A stretch of 64,000 nucleotides of DNA from Betaproteobacteria bacterium (GTDB lineage: Bacteria > Pseudomonadota > Gammaproteobacteria > Burkholderiales > Methylophilaceae): NCBI GenBank assembly GCA_016868195.1, contig VGHQ01000001.1:62001-126000 (forward strand), in the 5' to 3' direction. Below, piece by piece: positions 55,744 through 64,000 of the stretch (positions are counted from its first letter, which is position 1; the number at the start of each line of letters is the position of its first letter). Made by a program: the position numbers and the translations under genes. The notes beneath the pieces are model-generated. The model was not told the origin of the DNA. It did no database searches and was given only the letters and a program-made list of their open reading frames with translations.

Positions 55744-56331
55744 ATGTTCACAGGCATTATTCAATCAGTTGGCTTAGTAAAAAAAATTGAATCTTTAAAA
55801 AAAGATGTTCGCATTACTATTGCATACAAGCCAAGTCAAATGAAAGTAAGTAGTCTAGGTGACAGCATATGTATAAATGGTGTATGTCTTACCATCCAAA
55901 AAAAACAAAAAAACCAATTTATATTTCATGTGTCGGAAGAAACATTAAATAGAACCATAACTTTTACCGAAAAATCTCTTGTAAATTTAGAGAGCGCACT
56001 TTTATTCAATGGAAAAGTGGGGGGTCATTTTGTAACAGGTCATATTGATGGGATAGGAAAAATTATAAGTATTAAAGTCACCAGTGAATGCTGGATTCTT
56101 GAAATAAAGCCTCCTAAAAAACTACTTAAATTTATTGCCGAAAAAGGATCCATTGCGATCAATGGTGTAAGTCTTACGGTAAATTCAATTAATCACGATA
56201 AATTTAAGATAAATATTATTCCCTATACTTTAAAAGAAACTAATTTAGGGGGCCTCACTAAGGGTTGTGAAGTTAATATTGAAATAGATTTAATTGCCAG
56301 ATATCTCGAAAACATACTCAAAAGAAAATAA
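55744..56331 (+). CDS. ribE: Riboflavin synthase alpha subunit
   Basis: MFTGIIQSVGLV, GGHFVTGHIDG, internal duplicated lumazine-binding domains. Confidence 0.94.
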   Translation: MFTGIIQSVGLVKKIESLKKDVRITIAYKPSQMKVSSLGDSICINGVCLTIQKKQKNQFIFHVSEETLNRTITFTEKSLVNLESALLFNGKVGGHFVTGHIDGIGKIISIKVTSECWILEIKPPKKLLKFIAEKGSIAINGVSLTVNSINHDKFKINIIPYTLKETNLGGLTKGCEVNIEIDLIARYLENILKRK

Positions 56332-56338
56332 AAAATAA

Positions 56339-57421
56339 ATGATCAGTCCGATAATTGAAATTATTGAAGATATCAAACAAGGCAAAATGGTTATCCTTGT
56401 AGACGAAGAAAATAGAGAGAATGAGGGTGATCTCGTTCTTGCTGCAGAGTTTGCAAATACAGACCACATAAATTTTATGTCTAAATTTGGACGTGGTCTT
56501 ATTTGTCTTACGCTAACTGAAGAAAAGTGCAAGATACTCGAATTACCCTTAATGGTTCAAGAAAATGAAACTCGCTTAGGGACTAATTTTACTGTATCTA
56601 TTGAGGCAGCTGAGGGTGTCACTACAGGGATCTCAGCCAATGATAGAGCCACTACAATCAAGGCTGCTATCCATAAAAATGCTACTTCAAAAAGTATTGT
56701 AAGGCCAGGTCACATATTTCCATTGATATCTAAAAAGGGTGGCGTGCTTGTGAGGGCTGGGCATACCGAAGCCGGATGTGATCTTGCTCATCTTGCAGGC
56801 TTAGAATCAGCATCAGTAATTTGCGAAATTCTTAATGAAGACGGAAATATGGCAAGACTTCCAGATTTAATTAAATTTTCTGAGCAGCATAATATTAAGA
56901 TTGGAACGATTGCAGATCTCATTGAATATCGAAGAAAAAATGAGAAATTAATTGAAAAATTAATCGAAAAAAATATCTTAACGCCTTATGGTGAAATGAA
57001 ATTAATCTTATATAAAGATAAGATTTTAGAAGAAAGTCACATTGTTCTTGTAAAAGGTGAAATTCAAAAAGATAAGGAAACTATTGTAAGAGTTCATGAG
57101 CCTTTGTCGGTCATAGACCTTTTGGATATGGAAGATAAAAAACACTCATGGAATGCATTAAAGGCTATTAAAAAAATAAGTGAAGATGGTGGCGTCTTGA
57201 TTTTTATCAATCACAATACAAACACAAATGATCTTTTAGGCATCCTTAAAACAGAAAATACTACCCCCCTAAAAAGCAATAATGATTTAAGAAATTACGG
57301 AATCGGCTCTCAGATACTAGTGGATTTAGGGGTTAAAAAAATGAAACTACTATCTACACCAAGAAAAATGCCAAGCATGATTGGTTTTGGCCTTGAAATT
57401 ACAGGTTACATAGAAAATTAA
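56339..57421 (+). CDS. ribBA: 3,4-dihydroxy-2-butanone-4-phosphate synthase fused to a degenerate GTP cyclohydrolase II-like domain
   Basis: N-terminal DEENRENEGDLVLAAEF and RAGHTEAGCDLA intact; C-terminal half has no Cys. Confidence 0.93.
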   Translation: MISPIIEIIEDIKQGKMVILVDEENRENEGDLVLAAEFANTDHINFMSKFGRGLICLTLTEEKCKILELPLMVQENETRLGTNFTVSIEAAEGVTTGISANDRATTIKAAIHKNATSKSIVRPGHIFPLISKKGGVLVRAGHTEAGCDLAHLAGLESASVICEILNEDGNMARLPDLIKFSEQHNIKIGTIADLIEYRRKNEKLIEKLIEKNILTPYGEMKLILYKDKILEESHIVLVKGEIQKDKETIVRVHEPLSVIDLLDMEDKKHSWNALKAIKKISEDGGVLIFINHNTNTNDLLGILKTENTTPLKSNNDLRNYGIGSQILVDLGVKKMKLLSTPRKMPSMIGFGLEITGYIEN

Positions 57422-57497
57422 CATGTGCCATTGATAAATTATGCTAGAATACTGTCATTGAAAAATTATAGAAAAAATAATTTTAAAACAATCTGTC

Positions 57498-57524
57498 AAA
57501 CTGACTTCACGTCAGTTTTTTTTT
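57498..57524 (+). terminator. Intrinsic terminator downstream of ribBA
   Basis: aaactgac-ttcac-gtcagttt followed by T-run. Confidence 0.85.
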
Positions 57525-57579
57525 CGAAAAAAACTACCCTCATTAGCTTAAATTTAAAATTAAGCCCAAAAACATTGCT

Positions 57580-58032
57580 ATGTTAATGAACGAGAATCAT
57601 CATCAATCTGGCAAGCAAAAAGAAGGGAATATTATAGGGTTTGATTTTGGACAAAAGCGCATAGGCGTTGCAATTGGAAACAATATATCCAAGACAGCCC
57701 AGACCTTAGTCACCATTGACTCTTCATCGAATAATCAAAAATTTGAAGCAATACAAAAAATTATAGAAGAATGGCAACCGATCTCTATCGTCGTTGGCGT
57801 TCCATTTAATGTAGATGGCTCTGAACATAAAGTCACAAATCTATCTAAAAAATTTGCTAAACAGCTAGAACAAAAATATTCATTACCGACTCATCTTATT
57901 GACGAACGCTACACTTCGATTGAAGCTAATCATGAAATTAAAGATAAAAAAATTGATTTAAAGAAAAAGAAACTTTTAATTGATCAAATAGCTGCAAAAA
58001 TTATTTTACAATCTTATCTTGATCAAATTTAA
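57580..58032 (+). CDS. ruvX: Holliday junction resolvase-like / pre-16S rRNA nuclease
   Basis: IIGFDFGQKRIGVAIGN, VVGVPFNVDGSE, DERYTSIEA. Confidence 0.93.
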   Translation: MLMNENHHQSGKQKEGNIIGFDFGQKRIGVAIGNNISKTAQTLVTIDSSSNNQKFEAIQKIIEEWQPISIVVGVPFNVDGSEHKVTNLSKKFAKQLEQKYSLPTHLIDERYTSIEANHEIKDKKIDLKKKKLLIDQIAAKIILQSYLDQI

Positions 58033-58039
58033 CTAAAAA

Positions 58040-58540
58040 ATGACCCTACCTAACGCAGAAAAACTCGTAGAAATCTTAAAAAATAAAATCAATGAAATAA
58101 TTGATGACAAGACTGTTCTCATTGGCGTTCAGCGTGGTGGAGAACTTATTCTTCAAAGGATTTTGCCTGGTTTAAAAGATACTGTCGCAACAGGTTCGAT
58201 TGATACCTCGTTTTATAGGGATGATTTTTCAAGTCGCGGATTGAAAGTTAAAAATAAGCCATCAAAAATTGATACAGAAATTAATGATAAGCATATTATT
58301 CTTATTGATGATGTATTTTCTACTGGAAGAACTGTCCGTGCTGCTATGAATGAAATTTTTGACTATGGAAGACCTGCAAAAATTACATTAGCTGTTTTGA
58401 TCGATCGTAATGAGCAAGAACTTCCGATTGCCCCTCAGATTTATATTGAAAAAATTAGTCTAAGTAAAAATCAACATTTAGAGCTTGGATTAGATGAAAA
58501 TAAAAAATTTATCTTTCAGCTAAAGGATTCTCATGTTTAA
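58040..58540 (+). CDS. pyrR: Bifunctional pyr operon regulator / uracil phosphoribosyltransferase PyrR
   Basis: PRTase motif [29 protein letters not shown]; upstream of pyrB. Confidence 0.92.
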   Translation: MTLPNAEKLVEILKNKINEIIDDKTVLIGVQRGGELILQRILPGLKDTVATGSIDTSFYRDDFSSRGLKVKNKPSKIDTEINDKHIILIDDVFSTGRTVRAAMNEIFDYGRPAKITLAVLIDRNEQELPIAPQIYIEKISLSKNQHLELGLDENKKFIFQLKDSHV

Positions 58541-59486
58541 TCCTCAGTTGAATAGCAAAGGCAATTTAAACCATCTTCTATCTATTGAAGGTTTATCTAA
58601 AGAAAAAATTATTCAAATATTGGATACGGCAGAGTCATTTTTAAAGATAGGTGAGAGAGATGTTAAAAAAGTACCTATATTAAGAGGAAAAACAGTATGT
58701 AATGTTTTCTTCGAAAATAGCACAAGAACAAGAACCACTTTTGAAATTGCCGCCAAAAGACTTTCTGCTGATGTCATTAATTTAAATGTAGCCACCTCGT
58801 CTCAATCTAAAGGTGAGACCATTTTAGACACGATTAATAATTTAATTGCCATGAATGCAGATGTTTTTGTTGTAAGACATTCATCATCCGGCGCCGCACA
58901 TTTTATTGCGACACATGTAAAGCCGAATATCCATATTATTAATGCAGGTGATGGGAATCACTCTCATCCCACCCAGGGATTGCTAGACGCTTTTACAATC
59001 AGAAAATATAAAACTAACTTTAATAAGTTAAAAGTAGCCATTGTGGGAGACATTTTGCATTCTAGAGTTGCTCGATCCAACATTCATGCATTAAATATAC
59101 TTGGCGTTCCTGAAATTAGAGTGATTGCTCCTAAAACATTACTTCCTTACGAGATTGAAAAATTAGGGGTACACGTGTTTCATGATATTGATAAAGGGCT
59201 TAAGGATGCAGATGTCATTATGATGTTAAGGATTCAAAATGAGAGAATGGATGGTGTCATGCTTCCTTCCCAAGAAGAATATTTTAAAACTTACGGATTA
59301 AATCAAACGCGTCTGGACTTAGCAAAAAAAGATGCAATAGTTATGCACCCAGGCCCAATGAATAGAGGTGTAGAAATAGATTCAGCGGTTGCGGATAGTG
59401 ATCAATCCGTTATCCTTCCCCAAGTTACTTTTGGAATTGCAGTGAGAATGGCTGTGATGGCAATTTTGGCGGGACAACACTCATGA
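58533..59486 (+). CDS. pyrB: Aspartate carbamoyltransferase catalytic subunit
   Basis: [42 protein letters not shown]. Confidence 0.96.
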   Translation: MFNPQLNSKGNLNHLLSIEGLSKEKIIQILDTAESFLKIGERDVKKVPILRGKTVCNVFFENSTRTRTTFEIAAKRLSADVINLNVATSSQSKGETILDTINNLIAMNADVFVVRHSSSGAAHFIATHVKPNIHIINAGDGNHSHPTQGLLDAFTIRKYKTNFNKLKVAIVGDILHSRVARSNIHALNILGVPEIRVIAPKTLLPYEIEKLGVHVFHDIDKGLKDADVIMMLRIQNERMDGVMLPSQEEYFKTYGLNQTRLDLAKKDAIVMHPGPMNRGVEIDSAVADSDQSVILPQVTFGIAVRMAVMAILAGQHS

Positions 59487-60760
59487 GTATTTTAATTAAA
59501 AATGGTCGTGTGATTGACCCAAAAAATAATATTGATGCAGATTTAGATATCTTGATTGCGGATAGGAAAATTGCAGAATTAAATAAAAATTTAGATCCAA
59601 AAAAAGCAACACAGATAATTGATGCCTCAAAAAAAATAGTTATGCCAGGCATTATAGATCTTCAATTGAATTTAAGAGAGCCTGGCAATCAATACAAATC
59701 GACATTAGAAAGTGAAATGAAAGCGGCAAATGCTGGTGGAATTACTGGCATGGTATGCCCCCCAGATACCACCCCTATTCTAGATGAGCCTGGTCTTGTA
59801 AAAATGCTAAAGAACAAATCTGAAGCTCTCAAATTAGGGAATGTTTACCCTCTTGGTGCGCTCACTCAAAAATTAAATGGAAAACTATTAACTGAAATAA
59901 ATGATTTATATGAATCAGGTTGCATTGGATTTTCTCAAGCAGAAAAACCTATCCAAGATACAGAGGTTCTATATAGATCATTTCAATATCTCTCAACGTT
60001 TAATCTCAAAGCTTTTTTAAGGGCTGAAGATGCCTATTTATCAGAAAAAGGCATTATAAATGCAGGTGAAATTTCGACTCGACTTGGACTAAAGGGCATT
60101 CAAAGTATCAGTGAAACCACCGCTATTAATAAAATATTAGAAATAGCGGACTTAACTAAAACTAAAGTTCATTTAAATAAAATATCAACAGCTGAAGGAT
60201 TAAATTTAATAAAAATAGCTAAAAAAAATGGTATCAATGTAACTTGCGATGTTTCTATCCACCAAATTTTTCTTACAGATAATGATATTGGCTTCTTTAA
60301 CACAAACTGTTTTTTAAAGCCTCCTTTAAGGAAAGAATTTGATCGAGTAAAAATTATTGAGTCAATTATTGATGGTACAATTGATGCAATATGCTCAGAT
60401 CATTCTCCGGTAAATGAAGATAATAAATTAAAACCTTTCGCAGAATCGGAATATGGTGCATCAAGCGCAGAGCTTCTCATGCCACTTATATTCAAGCTTT
60501 CTGATGAAAATAAAATAGATTTAAGTTTGCTGATTAACAAAATAACTTATCAGCCCTCAAACATTCTAGAAATTAATAAAGGAAATCTCTCAATAAATTC
60601 GGGAGCTGATATTTGTATATTTGATCCTGAACATCCATGGGAAATAAATTCAAAAACTTTGATTAGTGAAGGTAAAAATACACCATTTTTGAACCAAAAT
60701 TTAACCGGAAAAGTATCAAGTACTATTTTTAACGGCAATATTGTCTTTAATGGTCACTAG
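59483..60760 (+). CDS. Dihydroorotase-like protein, probably non-catalytic (PyrX/PyrC' type)
   Basis: Dihydroorotase fold motifs (MPGIID...[25 protein letters not shown]) but DxHxH replaced by DLQLN. Confidence 0.85.
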   Translation: MSILIKNGRVIDPKNNIDADLDILIADRKIAELNKNLDPKKATQIIDASKKIVMPGIIDLQLNLREPGNQYKSTLESEMKAANAGGITGMVCPPDTTPILDEPGLVKMLKNKSEALKLGNVYPLGALTQKLNGKLLTEINDLYESGCIGFSQAEKPIQDTEVLYRSFQYLSTFNLKAFLRAEDAYLSEKGIINAGEISTRLGLKGIQSISETTAINKILEIADLTKTKVHLNKISTAEGLNLIKIAKKNGINVTCDVSIHQIFLTDNDIGFFNTNCFLKPPLRKEFDRVKIIESIIDGTIDAICSDHSPVNEDNKLKPFAESEYGASSAELLMPLIFKLSDENKIDLSLLINKITYQPSNILEINKGNLSINSGADICIFDPEHPWEINSKTLISEGKNTPFLNQNLTGKVSSTIFNGNIVFNGH

Positions 60761-60832
60761 CAATTTTAAAAAGCCAAATAAAAAGAGTAAATTTATCGTT
60801 CAAATTTATATCAAAATAATTACAATAAAAAC

Positions 60833-60861
60833 TTGACTAGCTTTAAAAACAAGTCCATATT
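60833..60861 (+). promoter_or_regulatory. Candidate sigma70-type promoter upstream of the H1-like gene
   Basis: TTGACT (60833-60838), 17-bp spacer, CATATT (60856-60861). Confidence 0.45.
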
Positions 60862-60915
60862 TACACTTGCACTTGCAGTAAAAAAAATTTTTTTTATTCT
60901 TTGGAGCCTTTTTAA

Positions 60916-61227
60916 ATGATCAAAAAATTAATTTCAGCAATTTTTGGTTCTTCTAAACCAGCAGAAACTAATAGTACGCTTCCAGCAACAATTTCAAGAC
61001 CCTCAACATCGGTTAGCGCTAAGAAAAAACCAGCAGCTAAGAAAAAACCAGCAGCTAAAAGAAAACCAGCAGCTAAGAAAAAACCAGCAGCTAAAAGAAA
61101 ACCAGCAGCTAAGAAAAAACCAGCAGCTAAGAAAAAACCAGCAGCTAAGAAAAAACCAGCAGCTAAGAAAAAACCAGCAGCTAAGAAAAAACCAGCAGCT
61201 AAAAGAAAACCAGCAGCTAAGAAATAA
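60916..61227 (+). CDS. Histone H1-like Lys/Ala/Pro-rich repeat protein
   Basis: MIKKLISAIFGSSKPAETNS... followed by 11 KKKPAA/KRKPAA hexapeptides; SD-like ggag at 60902-60905. Confidence 0.88.
   Translation: MIKKLISAIFGSSKPAETNSTLPATISRPSTSVSAKKKPAAKKKPAAKRKPAAKKKPAAKRKPAAKKKPAAKKKPAAKKKPAAKKKPAAKKKPAAKRKPAAKK
61021..61218 (+). repeat. In-frame tandem repeat, 11 x 18 bp
   Basis: Two unit types: aagaaaaaaccagcagct (A) and aaaagaaaaccagcagct (B), in order AABABAAAAAB; 198 bp exactly. Confidence 0.97.
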
Positions 61228-61231
61228 TCTT

Positions 61232-61255
61232 AACGGGACTTTAGGTCCCGTTTTT
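61232..61255 (+). terminator. Intrinsic terminator of the H1-like gene
   Basis: aacgggac-ttta-ggtcccgtt followed by T-run. Confidence 0.88.
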
Positions 61256-61285
61256 ATTAGCAAGTTCTTTGTTGCTAAATACAAT

Positions 61286-61322
61286 AAAACCAAGCAAACT
61301 TCAATTTTGCTTGGTTTTTTTA
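61286..61322 (+). terminator. Second intrinsic terminator 5' of yggS
   Basis: aaaccaagcaaa...ttttgcttggttttttt stem-loop with T-run. Confidence 0.85.
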
Positions 61323-61330
61323 TTTAATTA

Positions 61331-62047
61331 ATGTCTTTAATCTCCCAAAATATCTCTCAAATTCATGATGGCATTCAAGAAGCTTCTGCTACTGATGCTT
61401 CCCCTGAAAAAATTACTTTAGTAGCCGTGAGCAAAGGTCAGAACTTTAATAAAATTATCGAGGCTTTTGATGTGGGCGTTTTGAATTTTGGGGAAAATTA
61501 CCTTCAAGAAGCGCTCGATAAAAAAAAGCAGCTAGAAAAATTTCCAATTCAATGGCATTTTTTGGGGCCAATTCAAAGCAATAAATGCAAACTTATTGCA
61601 GAAAATTTTAATTGGGTACATAGCGTTGATAGATTAAAAGTTATGAAATTGCTTAACGATAATAGGCCTTTAAACCTCCCTCCTTTAAATATTTGCATCC
61701 AAATTAATACCAGCGGAGAAAAAACTAAAAGTGGCATCCCTATTAAAGATGTAAAAGCACATTTATCAGAGTTAATTCAAGCACTCAAAGAACTTCCCAA
61801 GCTTAAACTAAGAGGTATTATGTCTATACCCTCTAATACAAAAGATACCAAACAAGTGATTGATGAATTTAAGGCTATGCATATACTTTATAGCGAACTC
61901 AAGAATGAAATTGCTACCATTGATACCCTGTCTATGGGAATGTCGAGTGACTTTAAACTAGCAATTGAATATGGTTCAAATCTTGTTAGAATTGGAACCG
62001 CTATTTTTGGAGCGCGTGCCGTAAAAACTCAAGGGGACGATAATTGA
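61331..62047 (+). CDS. YggS-family pyridoxal phosphate homeostasis protein
   Basis: LVAVSKGQ, FGENYLQEA, WHFLGPIQSNK, SMGMSSDFKLAIEYGSNLVRIGTAIFG. Confidence 0.95.
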   Translation: MSLISQNISQIHDGIQEASATDASPEKITLVAVSKGQNFNKIIEAFDVGVLNFGENYLQEALDKKKQLEKFPIQWHFLGPIQSNKCKLIAENFNWVHSVDRLKVMKLLNDNRPLNLPPLNICIQINTSGEKTKSGIPIKDVKAHLSELIQALKELPKLKLRGIMSIPSNTKDTKQVIDEFKAMHILYSELKNEIATIDTLSMGMSSDFKLAIEYGSNLVRIGTAIFGARAVKTQGDDN

Positions 62048-62847
62048 ATATTTGCTTTTTAGGTGGTGGAAATATGGCTTCTGCTATGATTAGCGGCCTA
62101 TTAAACAAAAACTATTCCCCTGAGCTTATTCGAGTCATTGAATCTGATAGCAAAAAGAGATTGGATATTAAAACCAAATTTAATATTTTCTCAGAAGCAG
62201 AATTTAAGAAAATAAATGAAGATGAAATTATTGTACTTGCAGTTAAACCTCAACAAACTGAATCTCTTCTCAAATCAATATCTCATCAAATTTCGCAACA
62301 AATTATTTTATCGATTGCCGCAGGTATTCAAATAAAATCTATTGAAAAATGGACGAATGGACATAAAAACATTGTCCGCTCTATGCCTAACATGTGCGCT
62401 CAAATTCAACTTGGCATTACAGCTCTTTTTACCCAAGAAACATTAGATAAAAAAAATAAAATGGCCATAGAAGAAATTGCAGGTGCTATTGGAAATTTTA
62501 TATGGCTGGATGATGAATCTAAACTGGATGCAGTTACAGCTATTTCAGGAAGCGGCCCTGCTTATGTATTTTATTTCCTTAATGCATTCATTGAAGCAGC
62601 TATCAAATTAGGTTTATCAAGAAATGAAGCTGAGAATTTATGCAGCAAAACCATGCTTGGCGCATCTCATTTGGCCAAAGACCAACTAAATAATCTTCAA
62701 AATTTAATTACATCGGTAGCTTCAAAAGGTGGCACGACAGAAGAGGGATTAAATCAACTCGAGTCAAATAAATTAGATGAAGCACTTTTAAAAGCAACGC
62801 GAGCTGCATATGAAAGATCGAAAAAACTTGGCTCAGAATTTAATTAA
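62044..62847 (+). CDS. proC: Pyrroline-5-carboxylate reductase
   Basis: FLGGGNMASAMISGL, AVTAISGSGPAYVF; TTG start. Confidence 0.94.
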   Translation: MNICFLGGGNMASAMISGLLNKNYSPELIRVIESDSKKRLDIKTKFNIFSEAEFKKINEDEIIVLAVKPQQTESLLKSISHQISQQIILSIAAGIQIKSIEKWTNGHKNIVRSMPNMCAQIQLGITALFTQETLDKKNKMAIEEIAGAIGNFIWLDDESKLDAVTAISGSGPAYVFYFLNAFIEAAIKLGLSRNEAENLCSKTMLGASHLAKDQLNNLQNLITSVASKGGTTEEGLNQLESNKLDEALLKATRAAYERSKKLGSEFN

Positions 62848-62851
62848 TTAA

Positions 62852-63979
62852 ATGAAAAATAATACAGTGATTGTAGGTTTATCTGGCGGCGTTGATTCTT
62901 CAGTGACTGCTTTGCTTTTAAAAAATCAGGGGTACAAAGTCGTTGGGCTCTTCATGAAAAATTGGGAAGATGACGATGATGACGAGTATTGTTCAAGCAA
63001 ACAAGATCTTTTAGACGCAGTATCTGTTGCCGATAAAATCGGCATTGATATTGAAGTCGTAAATTTCAGTAAAGAGTACAAAGAAAAAGTTTTTTCTGAG
63101 TTTATTAATGAAATTAAAAATGGCAGAACTCCGAATCCAGACATTTTATGTAATTCCGAAATTAAATTTAATGCATTTTTAAATCATGCCATTTCAATGG
63201 GTGCCGATAAAATTGCAACCGGGCATTACGCGCAAATTAAAGAAAATGATGGTCTATTTAGTCTGCTTAAAGCTGACGACTCAACTAAAGATCAAAGTTA
63301 TTTTCTATATCGACTCAACCAACACCAACTCTCAAAATCTATATTTCCTCTAGGCAACCTTCTTAAAAAAGATGTAAGAGAGATCGCCAAAAAAGAAGGT
63401 TTGCATAATAGTGAAAAAAAAGACTCAACTGGCATTTGTTTCATCGGTGAAAGGCCTTTTACTGAATTTTTAAATAAATATATAGAAAATTTGCCAGGGC
63501 CCATTAAAGACGAGCATGGTAAAAAGTTGGCGGAACATACAGGCCTTATGTTTTATACGCTTGGTCAAAGACAAGGATTAGGGATTGGCGGCTCAAAAAC
63601 AAGCAATGGAGAACCTTGGTTTGTTGTTGAGAAAAATATTCAAGAAAATACTCTTATTGTTGCGCAAGGGCATGGGCATCCTCTTTTATTTAAAGATGGA
63701 TTAACTGCAAAGAAAACACATTGGATACATGGGGCTTTGCCAAAAAAACATTGGGTATACGGTGCTAAAACGAGATATCGTCAACCTGATGCTCCTTGCG
63801 AAATTGATGCAATTACCGATGACTCTATTGAGATATTCTTTGGGCAAAAACAATGGGCCATTACCCCTGGACAGTCGGTAGTAGTCTATGAAAGTAATGT
63901 TTGCTTAGGTGGAGCTATTATTGAAAATGCTATAGATAAGGCTCAGGTATCGTTTTCTGAAAAGACGGTCGCTGCATAA
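62852..63979 (+). CDS. mnmA: tRNA-specific 2-thiouridylase
   Basis: [43 protein letters not shown]. Confidence 0.96.
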   Translation: MKNNTVIVGLSGGVDSSVTALLLKNQGYKVVGLFMKNWEDDDDDEYCSSKQDLLDAVSVADKIGIDIEVVNFSKEYKEKVFSEFINEIKNGRTPNPDILCNSEIKFNAFLNHAISMGADKIATGHYAQIKENDGLFSLLKADDSTKDQSYFLYRLNQHQLSKSIFPLGNLLKKDVREIAKKEGLHNSEKKDSTGICFIGERPFTEFLNKYIENLPGPIKDEHGKKLAEHTGLMFYTLGQRQGLGIGGSKTSNGEPWFVVEKNIQENTLIVAQGHGHPLLFKDGLTAKKTHWIHGALPKKHWVYGAKTRYRQPDAPCEIDAITDDSIEIFFGQKQWAITPGQSVVVYESNVCLGGAIIENAIDKAQVSFSEKTVAA

Positions 63980-64000
63980 GCAATTCATAAAGATGATGTA

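Noticed and set aside
61021-61218. Repeat array considered as CRISPR
   Set aside because: Units are directly contiguous with no spacers, are 18 bp, and are coding in frame; no cas genes in the window
60944-61327. Overlapping ORFs in other frames of the repeat (RKNQQL... on +, LSCWFF... on - at 61003..61293)
   Set aside because: The repeat period of 18 is divisible by 3 and its units lack stops in these frames, so long open frames arise automatically; only the KKKPAA frame has an SD-like site, a plausible N-terminus and a stop just before a terminator

Overview
This 64 kb window is AT-rich and gene-dense. It looks like core chromosome from a small, streamlined betaproteobacterium, probably Methylophilales (OM43 / Methylopumilus-like); that placement is inferred from gene order and protein character, not from a search. 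I can support about 60 protein genes, nearly all housekeeping. They include recJ, uvrC-pgsA, purB, surE-nlpD, tadA, nagZ, cysM-dsbB, xseA, kup, dapD-dapE-prmB, rluB-scpB-scpA-trpS, feoAB, purL, serB, sucCD, nadE-glnB, kdsB-lpxK-msbA-exbDB-lolDC, ribE-ribBA, ruvX-pyrR-pyrB-pyrC-like, yggS-proC and mnmA. There is a three-tRNA cluster (Leu-UAA, Cys-GCA, Gly-GCC). I found no CRISPR array, transposase, prophage, rRNA or recognisable defence island, and no clear new multi-gene system. The observations most worth a second look are: (1) a histone-H1-like protein made of 11 exact 18-bp units, with an A8T8 palindrome in its leader and a run of hairpins after it; (2) a dihydroorotase-like protein downstream of pyrB that has lost metal-ligand residues (PyrX-type); (3) a RibBA whose GTP cyclohydrolase II half has no cysteines; (4) a 34-bp tandem duplication at the lolD 3' end; (5) a Fur-box-like operator before feoAB; and (6) exported ankyrin proteins embedded among core metabolic genes.
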